DNA from: an uncultured Rhodobacter sp. | Lineage (GTDB): Bacteria > Pseudomonadota > Alphaproteobacteria > Rhodobacterales > Rhodobacteraceae | DNA length: 6,750 nt | Assembly (NCBI GenBank): GCA_937901435.1 | Contig: CALGTJ010000063.1 | Location: 1 to 6,750 of the forward strand | Direction of reading: 5' to 3' | Part shown: positions 1 through 6,117 of the stretch, in pieces | Position numbering within the stretch: position 1 is the stretch's first letter | Layout of the letters: the number at the start of each line of letters is the position of its first letter | Notes under the pieces: generated by a model | Told to the model about the DNA's origin: nothing | The model's input: the letters and a program-made list of their open reading frames with translations, nothing else | Databases searched by the model: none | Translations under genes and position numbers: made by a program

Positions 1-213
1 CATTTCGTCAATCGTTTCGGATTTGGTGACCGCCAAGGCCCAAGCGCGCGAGAAATGGATCAGGAACACATAGTCCTGCCGCAGGTAATGCAGAAAGGCC
101 GCGCGGGGCAGCGTGCCGTCACGCAGACCTTCGACAAAGGCATGGCGGGTGTAGTCCTGCCACGCTGCGTCAGCCGCCTCGCGCCAGAGCGGAAATATCG
201 CGCCATAGCTCAC
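1..213 (-). CDS. tenA: TenA family protein (aminopyrimidine aminohydrolase / thiaminase II), N-terminal 71 codons only
   Basis: The gene runs off the left edge of the window, leaving 71 codons of a family that is usually about 220 residues. TenA proteins hydrolyse aminopyrimidines released from degraded thiamin so that the HMP moiety can be reused. The visible part fits the family's first helices: FPLWREAADAAWQDYTRHAF near residues 7-26, then a 'GLRDGTLPRAAFLHYLRQDYVFL' type segment (residues 29-51), including the conserved 'DGTLP' and 'QDY' that line the active site. I chose the GTG at 213 because a GAGG motif (222-225) lies 8 bases upstream and no in-frame ATG is near. It starts 10 bases after the stop of the thiY-like gene, so it belongs to the same operon. 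Whether it is the cysteine (TenA_C) or glutamate (TenA_E) type cannot be told, because the deciding residues are outside the window. Confidence 0.88.
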   Translation of the reverse strand, partial: MSYGAIFPLWREAADAAWQDYTRHAFVEGLRDGTLPRAAFLHYLRQDYVFLIHFSRAWALAVTKSETIDEM

Positions 214-223
214 TGCGCGCGCC

Positions 224-1162
224 TCACTGCGCACCCAGATCGATGGCGAGATCAGAGACAGAGCGCGTGCCCTCGATCAAGCCAGCGTCCGACAAGAAGG
301 CCTCGAACCGCGCATAGCGGCCCGCGTCCAGCGCGGCAGGGCGCAAGGCAAAGCGAGGGATCGTGTCGACCCATGCCTTTTCATTCAACGCGTCGTTCAG
401 TTCAGTCGACGTTGCAGCAAAGATTTCCCAGCTCTCAACCGGGTGGTTGACGATATACTGTGTCGCCTTCTCGGTCGCGGCCATGAAACGGCGCAGCATA
501 TCCACATCCATCGTTTCGGGATTGGCCACATAGATCAGCTCGTCATAGGCAGGCAGGCCCTCTTCTTCGAGAAAGAAACAGCGCCCTTCGATGCCCTCAA
601 TCTCCATCTGGTTCAGTTCGAAGTTGCGAAAAGCGCCGATCACCGCGTCAACCTGACCAGACATCAAGGCAGGTGAGAGGGACCAGTTGACGTTGACCAG
701 TTCGATCTCTTCCATCGACACGCCGTTACTGGCAAGGATCGTGCTTAGCAGCGCCTCTTCGACACCCGCGACGGAAAAGCCGATTTTCGCGTCCTTGAGG
801 TCGGCGATCGTGTCGATGGGTCCATCTTTCAGCACCAAAAGGCAATTCAGCGGCGAGGCGACAAGCGTGCCGACGCGCACCAAGGGCAGGCCTTCGGCCA
901 CCTGAAGGTGCAGTTGCGGCTGATAGGAAATCGCGAGATCCGCGCGCCCTGCGGCGGCCATCTTTGGCGGATCGGCGGGATCAGCCGGGGCGATGACCTC
1001 TATTTCAAGGCCCGCCTCTGCGAAATAGCCGTTTTCCTGCGCGATGATGATGGGGCCGTGGTTGGGGTTCACAAACCAGTCAAGGATCAACGTCATCTTG
1101 TCCTGCGCAAAGGCAGGCAAGGCCGTCGCGATCAGCGCGGCGGTGATCAGAGGAAGTTTCAT
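224..1162 (-). CDS. thiY: ThiY-like ABC transporter periplasmic binding protein for a thiamin pyrimidine precursor (NMT1/THI5 family)
   Basis: This is a 312-residue exported solute-binding protein. Residues 1-19 form a signal peptide with a hydrophobic core and an AFA-Q cleavage site. The mature N-terminus 'TLILDWFVNPNHGPIIIAQENGYF' region (24-47) is the hallmark of the NMT1/THI5 family, and 'GRADLAISYQPQL' (72-84) and 'LMSGQVDAVIGAF' (166-178) are typical of its ligand-binding lobes. In this family ThiY binds formylaminopyrimidine, a thiamin breakdown product, and passes it to the ThiX permease and ThiZ ATPase; the exact ligand here is inferred. The ATG at 1162 was chosen because it opens the signal peptide and overlaps the thiF stop as ATGA. 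tenA follows directly, which fits a salvage module. Permease and ATPase genes are not in the window and are expected beyond tenA. The eukaryotic THI5-type CCCFC motif is absent, so it is not an HMP-P synthase. Confidence 0.88.
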   Translation of the reverse strand: MKLPLITAALIATALPAFAQDKMTLILDWFVNPNHGPIIIAQENGYFAEAGLEIEVIAPADPADPPKMAAAGRADLAISYQPQLHLQVAEGLPLVRVGTLVASPLNCLLVLKDGPIDTIADLKDAKIGFSVAGVEEALLSTILASNGVSMEEIELVNVNWSLSPALMSGQVDAVIGAFRNFELNQMEIEGIEGRCFFLEEEGLPAYDELIYVANPETMDVDMLRRFMAATEKATQYIVNHPVESWEIFAATSTELNDALNEKAWVDTIPRFALRPAALDAGRYARFEAFLSDAGLIEGTRSVSDLAIDLGAQ

Positions 1163-2160
1163 GCAAGCTCTCCTTGGGTTTCTTGCGAAATAGATGTGTC
1201 GCCAAAGGCGACGAGTGTGATCTCTCCGTCCCAATGGGGGCGAAGGCGTTCAGCGGCTTGCCATGCGCGCAGACCAGAGCGGCAGCACAACACGGCGCGT
1301 GTCTGGGCGGCGGGCCGTGGCCCTTGCGGGCCAAAATCCGTAACGCTCAGGCGCTGCGCAGAGGGATGTGCCAAAGGGGCCTCATCCGGGGCGCGCAGAT
1401 CGGCGATGAAATCATCCGCGCGCAGGTCAGCGGGCGCAATGAAACGCGGGGCGTTCTGTGGCTCTGGCGCGCTGTCAAACCGGAAGCCACCAAAGCGCCA
1501 CGTCTGGGCATCAATCGTGGTCAGTTGCCCCATCGGCCTTGGGTCCATCCCGGCAAGCTGCGCCAGCGCCATCTGTGCCTGCATCGCGCCAATCACGCCA
1601 ACCACAGGCCCCAGAACACCGTCCTCTGCACAACTGCCCATGCGCTGCGGCAGGTCCGGAAAGAGCGCGCGCAAGGATGGGGCCTTGGCGCAGAAACCGC
1701 CGACATAGCCACTTGTGCCCGTGACCGAGGCGCTGATTAGCGGGGTCTGCCTCGCATGGCAATGGTCCGACAGGATATAGCTGGCGGCAAAGCTATCGGC
1801 ACAGTCAAGCACCAGATCAACGCCCTGACAGAACCGCGCGACATTCGCCGGATCAAGCGCGCTCTGGATGGATTCTATCCGGCAGTCGTCATTCAGCACC
1901 CGCATATGCTGTGCGGCGGTTGGTGCCTTTGCCTGCCCAATGTCGGTTTGGCGAAACAGGGTCTGACGGTGCAGGTTGCTTTCGTCGACCACATCGGGAT
2001 CGACCAGTCTGATCCGCCCGACACCAGCGCCGACCAGATATTGCAACACTGGGGCCGCCAACCCACCTGCGCCCACGACCAGCACATGCGCCGCCTTCAG
2101 GCGCGCCTGCCCGGTCTCGCCCAATGCGGGCACAGCAATCTGGCGCGTATAGCGGCTCAT
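1159..2160 (-). CDS. thiF: ThiF-type ThiS adenylyltransferase fused to a C-terminal rhodanese domain
   Basis: This 333-residue protein has two domains. Residues 1 to about 230 are an E1-like HesA/MoeB/ThiF enzyme: N-terminal RYTRQ, the nucleotide loop VVGAGGLAAP (28-37), Asp-54 in LVDPDVV, the NLHRQ segment (62-66) and the DCADS stretch (119-123). A 'CAEDGVLGPVVG' segment holds Cys-177, at the place of the ThiF cysteine that can link to ThiS. The C-terminal part (about 240-333) is rhodanese-like, with the loop C-R-S-G-L-R starting at Cys-293. The enzyme should adenylate the ThiS C-terminal glycine, and the rhodanese could deliver persulfide sulfur to make ThiS thiocarboxylate. The two CxxC zinc pairs of E. 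coli ThiF are missing: the first aligns with PSLRALF and the second with FDSAPEP. The ATG at 2160 overlaps the thiE stop (ATGA); an ATG six codons upstream lies inside thiE and is less likely. MoeB/HesA-like chemistry for another carrier is possible, but the operon favours ThiF. Confidence 0.92.
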   Translation of the reverse strand: MSRYTRQIAVPALGETGQARLKAAHVLVVGAGGLAAPVLQYLVGAGVGRIRLVDPDVVDESNLHRQTLFRQTDIGQAKAPTAAQHMRVLNDDCRIESIQSALDPANVARFCQGVDLVLDCADSFAASYILSDHCHARQTPLISASVTGTSGYVGGFCAKAPSLRALFPDLPQRMGSCAEDGVLGPVVGVIGAMQAQMALAQLAGMDPRPMGQLTTIDAQTWRFGGFRFDSAPEPQNAPRFIAPADLRADDFIADLRAPDEAPLAHPSAQRLSVTDFGPQGPRPAAQTRAVLCCRSGLRAWQAAERLRPHWDGEITLVAFGDTSISQETQGELA

Positions 2161-2753
2161 TCGGTCACATCCAGCCATGCGCGCAGGCGCGCCTCAGGGT
2201 CGGCATGCAGCGTGATGTCGGTCACGGCAGAAACAATATCCGCCCCGGCGGCAAAGGCGCCGGGCGCGCGATCCACGCTCATTCCCCCGATGGCAACCAA
2301 AGGAATGTCACCGATCCGCGCCTTCCATTCGGTCAGCTTTTCGACACCCTGCTGGTGCCATTTCATCTGTTTCAGGATCGTTGGATAAACCGGACCCAGC
2401 GCCACATAATCCGGGCTCAACGCCAAGGCACGGTCCAACTCGGCGTGATCGTGGGTGCTGATGCCCAGCTTAAGCCCTGCGCGGCGAATGGCGTGAATGT
2501 CAGCCTCGTCCAGATCCTCTTGGCCCAGATGCAGCCAGTCGCAGCCCAGATCAATCGCGATCTGCCAGTGATCATTGACGACCAGCACCGCGCCATGCGC
2601 GCGACAAAGCGTCTGACCCTCAGAAATCATCTGACGCAACTCGGCGTCAGGCCTGTCCTTGATCCGCAATTGCACCAGCTTGACACCAAGCGGCAGCGCG
2701 CGGCGCAGCCAGTTCACATCGTCAAAAATCGGGTAAAACCGTGCTAAACTCAT
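2157..2753 (-). CDS. thiE: Thiamin phosphate synthase
   Basis: This 198-residue TIM-barrel enzyme joins HMP diphosphate to thiazole phosphate carboxylate to give thiamin phosphate. The family motifs appear in order: LVQLRIK (26-32), the VVND segment (58-61) that helps bind Mg and diphosphate, WLHLGQEDL (73-81), GISTHDH (97-103), [11 protein letters not shown] (115-125) and VAIGGM (153-158), ending in [10 protein letters not shown] (171-180). It is slightly shorter than the E. coli protein (about 211) but complete. The ATG overlaps the thiG stop by 4 bases (ATGA), and its stop overlaps the thiF start in the same way, so it is likely translated by coupling from thiG. TenI, a related aromatase, can be confused with ThiE; the intact LVQLRIK and QED motifs and the lack of another ThiE here favour ThiE. 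Confidence 0.95.
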   Translation of the reverse strand: MSLARFYPIFDDVNWLRRALPLGVKLVQLRIKDRPDAELRQMISEGQTLCRAHGAVLVVNDHWQIAIDLGCDWLHLGQEDLDEADIHAIRRAGLKLGISTHDHAELDRALALSPDYVALGPVYPTILKQMKWHQQGVEKLTEWKARIGDIPLVAIGGMSVDRAPGAFAAGADIVSAVTDITLHADPEARLRAWLDVTE

Positions 2754-3523
2754 CCCAGAAACGCCTTTCCGATCACAGGGGTCGAGGGGGCTGCCATATC
2801 GCGAGGCTCCATCGGATCAGCCTCGAACGCCAGCCGTCCGGCCTCGATGGCGCGGGCAAACCCTTGCGCCATCCGCGCCGGGTCGCCCGCCTTGGCCACA
2901 GCCGTGTTCAGTAGCACCGCGTCATAGCCCATCTCCATCGCTTGCGCGGCCTGAGAGGGCAGGCCCAGCCCGGCATCCACCACCAGCGGCACATCGGGAA
3001 ACTGCGCGCGCAGGGTGCGCAGGCCATACGGATTGGTCAGGCCAAGCCCGGTGCCAATCGGCGCGCCCCAAGGCATCAGCACCTCGCACCCCACCTCTAG
3101 CAATCGGTCGGCCAGCACCACGTCTTCGGTGGTGTAAGGAAAGACCTGAAACCCCTCGTCAGTCAGGATGCGCGCAGCCTCGACCAGACCGAAGGGGTCG
3201 GGTTGCAGGGTGTCGCTATGGCCGATGACCTCTAGCTTGATCCAGGGCGTGCCAAAGATTTCGCGCGCCATCTGGGCCGTGGTGACGGCCTCTTTGACAG
3301 AATAACAGCCCGCAGTATTGGGCAGGACCTTGACGCCGAGATCCTTGATCAGCGTCCAAAAGTCACCACCCGCCGTTCCCCCGCCCGCCTCGCGGCGTAC
3401 GGACACGGTTGCAATGCCCGCACCGCTTTGGCGAAAGGCATCGGCCATGATGGACGGCGAGGGATAGAGTGCTGTGCCCAGCATGAACCGCGAGGCGACT
3501 TGCGTGCCATAAAAGCTGACCAT
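2750..3523 (-). CDS. thiG: Thiazole synthase
   Basis: This 257-residue enzyme condenses 1-deoxy-D-xylulose 5-phosphate, dehydroglycine and sulfur from ThiS thiocarboxylate into the thiazole phosphate ring. The TIM-barrel motifs are all present: [12 protein letters not shown] (11-22), VSVRR (40-44), VLPNTAGC (66-73), WIKLEVIG (94-101) with the Schiff-base lysine at Lys-96, [14 protein letters not shown] (149-162) and [19 protein letters not shown] (181-199), followed by [13 protein letters not shown] (203-215). The length is normal for ThiG. It starts 3 bases after the thiS stop and its own stop overlaps the thiE start, matching the ThiS-ThiG partnership. No truncation or missing key residue was seen. 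Confidence 0.97.
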   Translation of the reverse strand: MVSFYGTQVASRFMLGTALYPSPSIMADAFRQSGAGIATVSVRREAGGGTAGGDFWTLIKDLGVKVLPNTAGCYSVKEAVTTAQMAREIFGTPWIKLEVIGHSDTLQPDPFGLVEAARILTDEGFQVFPYTTEDVVLADRLLEVGCEVLMPWGAPIGTGLGLTNPYGLRTLRAQFPDVPLVVDAGLGLPSQAAQAMEMGYDAVLLNTAVAKAGDPARMAQGFARAIEAGRLAFEADPMEPRDMAAPSTPVIGKAFLG

Positions 3524-3526
3524 TGC

Positions 3527-3724
3527 TTAGCCCCCCTGCTTTGGTGCGACGATTTCCAGACGGTCGCCGTTTGACAAAGGGGTCGTTGCGCGCAGGGCGC
3601 TTGGAACGAAGGCTTCGTTCAAAGCTGTCGCCACAGCCGCGCCGCCATAGCCCAAGGCCTCTAGCGCATCGGCGAGGTTGGGGGCATCAAGGTCAGTCTC
3701 AACACCGTTCACGATTATCTTCAT
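3527..3724 (-). CDS. thiS: ThiS sulfur carrier protein
   Basis: This 65-residue ubiquitin-like protein ends in Gly-Gly (…APKQGG), the tail that ThiF adenylates and that becomes a thiocarboxylate donating sulfur to ThiG. The fold is recognisable from MKIIVNG (1-7), LADALEALGYGG, ATALNEAFVP and GDRLEIVAPKQGG at the end. I chose the ATG at 3724 rather than one 27 bases upstream because ThiS proteins begin with this short beta strand and a GGAGAG ribosome-binding site lies 5 bases before it. It overlaps the end of thiO by 26 bases and is followed by thiG after 3 bases. The pair ThiS-ThiG is a standard unit in thiamin operons. Confidence 0.96.
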   Translation of the reverse strand: MKIIVNGVETDLDAPNLADALEALGYGGAAVATALNEAFVPSALRATTPLSNGDRLEIVAPKQGG

Positions 3725-4703
3725 CCATTCTCTCCGGTGTGATGCCGTCACAGATCAGATCCGCCGCCATCCGCGCCATGGCGGGGGCCAGCAAAAAGCC
3801 ATGTCTGAACAGGCCATTGATATAAAGCGTGTCCCCCGCCCGGCGCAGGCGCGGCAGGTTGTCGGGAAAGGCCGGGCGCGCGTCGGTGCCGATCTCGACC
3901 AGTTCCGCCTCGCCAAAGGCCGGATGCAGGGCATAGGCCGCGCTGAGCAGTTCCAGCAGCGAGCGGACCGAGGCGCGGCCACGTTCGCCGCTTTCGATCT
4001 GTGTGGCGCCCAGCATAAAGACGCCATCACCGCGCGGCACCACATAAAGCGGGTGACGTGGGTGCAGCAGGCGGATCGGGCGGTGCAGCGTGACCTCTGG
4101 CGCGTGCAGGACAACCATTTCGCCTTTGACGCCGCGCAGATCGGGCAGCGCGTCTTTGGCGGCAAGCCCGCGACAGTCGATGGTCAGGCGGTGGGTTTTG
4201 GGGGCGTCCTGCTGGATCGTGATACCTTTGGCCTGCAGAGCATCGCGCAGATGCCCCAGCGCCTGACGCGGGGCCAGATGCGCCTCTGTGGCGAAATGCA
4301 GCGCGCGGCGGAATCGTCCTGCGAGTTGCGGCTCTAACGTGGCAATCTGGTCGGGGTTCAGGTCGGTGTGGTGGCTGGTGCGCCGGGCAAAGCGGTCAAG
4401 CTCTCGCCGGTCCCGGTCGAGGGTGACAACAAGCGAGCCATTGCGCTGCACCGGCACGCCCTGCGCGCCCCACCACCCGGCGGCCTCCTGGCCAAGGCGT
4501 ACCACCGGTTCCTCGGCGCTTTCGCCCTCGCAAAAGGGCGCGAGCATCCCACCAGCCCACCAGGAACAGGCCTGTGGTCCGGGATCGGGTGTGCGGTCTT
4601 GCAGGGTGACGTTGATGCCACGGGATGTGAGTTCTGTGGCCACACACAGCCCCATAACGCCAGCGCCAAGGATATGGACGGGCCCAGTCATGGTCATGGT
4701 CAT
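3699..4703 (-). CDS. thiO: Glycine oxidase ThiO (FAD-dependent)
   Basis: This 334-residue flavoenzyme oxidises glycine with O2 to dehydroglycine, the C-N unit used by ThiG under aerobic conditions (ThiH does this in E. coli). The Rossmann FAD loop HILGAGVMGLC is at residues 10-20, with the strand end NVTLQDR at 31-37. CSWWAGGMLAP (46-56) and DARPAFPDNLP (274-284) are ThiO-like, and GLFRHGFLLAPAMA (297-310) contains Arg-300, at the place of the substrate-carboxylate arginine. There are three tandem in-frame ATGs at 4703, 4697 and 4691; the first overlaps the thiD stop as ATGA and is used here, but starts two or four codons later are equally plausible. The 3' end overlaps thiS by 26 bases. Related DAO-family oxidases look similar; the operon context makes ThiO the clear choice. 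Confidence 0.94.
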   Translation of the reverse strand: MTMTMTGPVHILGAGVMGLCVATELTSRGINVTLQDRTPDPGPQACSWWAGGMLAPFCEGESAEEPVVRLGQEAAGWWGAQGVPVQRNGSLVVTLDRDRRELDRFARRTSHHTDLNPDQIATLEPQLAGRFRRALHFATEAHLAPRQALGHLRDALQAKGITIQQDAPKTHRLTIDCRGLAAKDALPDLRGVKGEMVVLHAPEVTLHRPIRLLHPRHPLYVVPRGDGVFMLGATQIESGERGRASVRSLLELLSAAYALHPAFGEAELVEIGTDARPAFPDNLPRLRRAGDTLYINGLFRHGFLLAPAMARMAADLICDGITPERMDEDNRERC

Positions 4704-5503
4704 ATCCAGACCGCATGGAAATGATGCACGGGACCGTGGCCTGCGCCGATGGCCAGCCTGTCTGCGGCGAGGATTGCCTGATGCAGCCATTCGTGGGCAC
4801 GGCGTGTGGCCTCTGTCAGGGGCAGACCGCCTGCAAGATGGGCCGCGATGGCAGAGGAGAGCGTACAACCCGTGCCATGCGTGTTGCGGGTGTCGATGCG
4901 GGGTGCAGAAAGCTCAGTCACATCTGTGGCGGTGATCAACCGGTCGATACAGACGGGGCCATGGGCGTGACCACCCTTCATCAGCACGGCTTTGGCCCCC
5001 ATGGCCAGCAGGGCGCACCCTTGGGCAATGACCTCTTCTGCGCTGTGCGCAACCTCGGTCTCCAGCAGGCGCGCGGCCTCTGGCAGGTTGGGTGTCAGCA
5101 ACTCAGCGCGGGTCACCAGATGCACGCGCAAGGCGGCAATCGCCGCATCAGCCAAGAGCGCATCGCCGGACTTGGCGACCATCACCGGGTCAAGCACCAC
5201 AGAGCCTCTATAGTCAGCGAGCGCACGCGCAACAGTTTCAACCACATTGGCCGTGCCAAGCATCCCGATCTTGACCGCATCCGCCCCGATATCATCCAGC
5301 ACAGCTTTTATTTGTGCTGTGATGAGATCATCGGGCACCGGCGCGATCCCCGTCACACCAAGGGTGTTTTGCGCGGTCACAGCCGTCACTGCACTGGTGC
5401 CAAACACACCAAGGGCAGAAAACGTCTTGAGGTCAGCCTGAATCCCGGCACCGCCGCCGCTGTCAGATCCTGCAATTGTCAAAGCGGTGGCTGACTTGTC
5501 CAT
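4700..5503 (-). CDS. thiD: Hydroxymethylpyrimidine / phosphomethylpyrimidine kinase
   Basis: This 267-residue ribokinase-fold enzyme phosphorylates HMP and HMP phosphate to HMP diphosphate, the pyrimidine substrate of ThiE. Motifs: LTIAGSDSGGGAGIQADLKT (8-27), the family's N-terminal signature; VTAQNT (42-47); VKIGMLG (77-83); VVLDPVMVAKSG (102-113); LTPNLPEA (136-143); and the anion-hole motif NTHGTGCTLSSAIA (207-220) with Cys-213. It is the first gene of the operon. I chose the ATG at 5503 because GGGAG lies 10 bases upstream and the next in-frame ATG (5536) sits inside the riboswitch expression platform. Its stop overlaps the thiO start by 4 bases. Being closest to the TPP riboswitch, it is the gene whose translation start is directly controlled. 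It is not fused to ThiE or ThiN, as it is in some lineages. Confidence 0.96.
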   Translation of the reverse strand: MDKSATALTIAGSDSGGGAGIQADLKTFSALGVFGTSAVTAVTAQNTLGVTGIAPVPDDLITAQIKAVLDDIGADAVKIGMLGTANVVETVARALADYRGSVVLDPVMVAKSGDALLADAAIAALRVHLVTRAELLTPNLPEAARLLETEVAHSAEEVIAQGCALLAMGAKAVLMKGGHAHGPVCIDRLITATDVTELSAPRIDTRNTHGTGCTLSSAIAAHLAGGLPLTEATRRAHEWLHQAILAADRLAIGAGHGPVHHFHAVWI

Positions 5504-5511
5504 ACGCGTCT

Positions 5512-5577
5512 TACTCCCTCTTTCCAGCGGGAACAAAGAGACAAGGGGTAGACGCCGTTGTCATTCTCTCCGTTCCC
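5512..5577 (-). promoter_or_regulatory. Riboswitch expression platform with thiD ribosome-binding site
   Basis: The thiD ribosome-binding site GAGGGAG is at 5514-5520. Two mutually exclusive structures can be drawn. (1) GGGAACGGAGAG (5566-5577), which includes the 3' strand of P1, pairs over 12 bp (two of them G-U) with CTCTTTGTTCCC (5529-5540). (2) If P1 forms instead, CTCTTT (5535-5540) is free to pair with AAAGAG (5518-5523), and TACCCC (5545-5550) can pair with GGGAGTA (5512-5518, one bulged A), covering the ribosome-binding site. No run of U follows a hairpin, so translational rather than terminator control is favoured. The pairings were found by eye, without energy calculation. Confidence 0.6.
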
Positions 5578-5654
5578 TACGCCGGTGCTGACCGGATCAG
5601 GTTCGATGGGTTGACGTAAGTCTCTCAGCCCGCATACACGAGCACCCCAACGGA
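5569..5654 (-). ncRNA. TPP riboswitch (THI element) aptamer
   Basis: Read on the minus strand, all conserved THI-box elements are present in order. These are GGGGTGC just after P1, the pyrimidine-binding CTGAGA (5623-5628), an ACCC strand that closes P2, ACCTGATC (5595-5602), a P5 hairpin with CCGG arms, and GCGTAGGGA (5574-5582). Helix P1 is a perfect 6-bp pairing of TCCGTT (5649-5654) with AACGGA (5569-5574). The aptamer lies 65 bases upstream of the thiD start and should repress the whole operon when thiamin diphosphate is abundant. The family identification is firm from the sequence; the exact ends are set by P1. Confidence 0.97.
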
Positions 5655-5661
5655 TAAATCA

Positions 5662-5690
5662 ACGCTAGCAGCCGGATGAAACGATTGCAA
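5662..5690 (-). promoter_or_regulatory. Candidate promoter of the thi operon
   Basis: On the minus strand a TTGCAA -35-like box (5685-5690) is separated by 17 bases from a TAGCGT -10-like box (5662-5667). The -10 match is weak (3 of 6 to TATAAT), but the predicted start, about 5654-5656, falls exactly at the first base of riboswitch helix P1, which is where leader transcripts of this type often begin. That positional agreement is the main reason for listing it. Confidence 0.42.
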
Positions 5691-5722
5691 CACGACAAAG
5701 AGAGCGTCGCAGCCCAGTCGGA

Positions 5723-5755
5723 TCGCAGTGGCATTGCAGTGGCATCGCAGTGACC
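5723..5755. repeat. Three tandem 11-bp repeats
   Basis: The units TCGCAGTGGCA (5723-5733), TTGCAGTGGCA (5734-5744) and TCGCAGTGACC (5745-5755) follow each other with no gap; the second differs from the first at one base and the third in its last three bases. A further partial match, TCGCAG, lies at 5707-5712. A period of 11 bp places each copy on nearly the same face of the helix, which would suit a protein-binding array 30-65 bases upstream of the candidate thi promoter. A simple duplication without function is equally possible. Confidence 0.55.
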
Positions 5756-5880
5756 TTGGACGACCCTGTCGACGTGCCGATTAGACCGTGTTTAGAGAGG
5801 CTTTGAGGCGGTAGTTTGCAAATCACTTTAACAAACGGTTCACTTGCGAGAGCCGACATGACCGCGATTGAGGTCCACCA

Positions 5881-5896
5881 AACTCAATCTTGAGTT
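5881..5896. promoter_or_regulatory. 16-bp palindrome, possible operator
   Basis: AACTCAA-TC-TTGAGTT is a perfect 7-bp inverted repeat with a 2-base centre. It ends 6 bases before the CtrA-type site. The size and symmetry suit a dimeric transcription factor of helix-turn-helix type, but I do not recognise the motif. No U-rich tail follows, so it is unlikely to be a terminator. Confidence 0.4.
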
Positions 5897-5902
5897 GATT
5901 TG

Positions 5903-5919
5903 TTAACCTTGCGTTAACC
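5903..5919 (+). promoter_or_regulatory. Consensus CtrA-type binding site
   Basis: TTAACCTTGCGTTAACC contains TTAA, exactly seven bases, then TTAA, which is the full binding motif of the alphaproteobacterial response regulator CtrA; both halves also share the flanking GTTAACC. It lies about 200 bases upstream of the adhesin start and about 240 bases upstream of the thi promoter on the other strand, with a long possible 5' leader before the adhesin. In Rhodobacterales CtrA commonly governs motility, gene transfer agent and surface genes, so control of the adhesin is more likely than control of thi. Function is inferred from the motif alone. Confidence 0.55.
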
Positions 5920-6046
5920 AATTATGCAACCCAACCCAAGATATAGGGGGTGGTTTCAGGCAAATTTCACAAAAAACACACAGAATATGCCACAAGTTGC
6001 CGGATTTTGTGGTCCAGTGCCCATTTTACACTAGTCCGGCGGCACC

Positions 6047-6059
6047 AAATACGGTATTT
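6047..6059. repeat. 13-bp palindrome in the adhesin leader
   Basis: AAATAC-G-GTATTT is a perfect inverted repeat of 6 bp around one base, 58 bases before the adhesin start codon. It is too short-looped to be a good RNA hairpin, so if meaningful it would be a DNA operator. In AT-rich DNA such a palindrome can arise by chance. Confidence 0.25.
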
Positions 6060-6117
6060 CGATTGCGACAATAAAGCGGGCCACCTTAGAGCGCATCCGA
6101 GAGAGAGCGGTAAGGTC

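Larger units (their letters stand above)
5655..6117. other. Divergent intergenic region with no convincing gene
   Basis: This 463-base stretch separates the thi operon leader from the plus-strand adhesin gene. It is visibly richer in A and T than the thi genes, especially from 5880 to 6060, and any open frames are short and lack family features. It holds the candidate thi promoter, three 11-bp repeats, a 16-bp palindrome, a CtrA-type site and a 13-bp palindrome, each listed separately. No tRNA, transposon end or rho-independent terminator was seen in it. A TTTACA element (6025-6030) resembles a -35 box for the adhesin gene, but I found no good -10 at standard spacing. Confidence 0.7.

Noticed and set aside
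908..1708. Long plus-strand open frame (266 codons) opposite thiF and thiY
   Set aside because: It lies antisense to two well-recognised genes, has a low-complexity Arg/Ser/Ala-rich translation and no family motif; long antisense frames are common in GC-rich DNA.
4715..5494. Plus-strand open frame of 259 codons antisense to thiD
   Set aside because: The translation is rich in His, Gly, Gln and Cys with no domain pattern, while the opposite strand encodes a full ThiD with all motifs.
5503..5568. Intrinsic terminator downstream of the TPP aptamer
   Set aside because: Hairpins can be drawn, but none is followed by a U run on the minus strand, so translational control is the better reading.
5723..5755. 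CRISPR-like or phage attachment repeat
   Set aside because: The units are only 11 bp and directly adjacent, with no spacers; no integrase or tRNA is nearby.
5665..5859. Minus-strand 64-codon frame upstream of the riboswitch
   Set aside because: It covers the candidate promoter and the 11-bp repeats, has no recognisable motif and no good ribosome-binding site.
5990..6012. CCACAA...TTGTGG inverted repeat as a regulatory hairpin in the adhesin leader
   Set aside because: A 6-bp stem with an 11-base loop is weak and expected by chance in a region of this size.
5950..6117. An upstream ATG extending the adhesin by 56 codons
   Set aside because: The extension is basic, Cys- and His-containing and unlike adhesin N-termini; the region is AT-rich and the prefix domain begins at 6118, just after purine-rich motifs.
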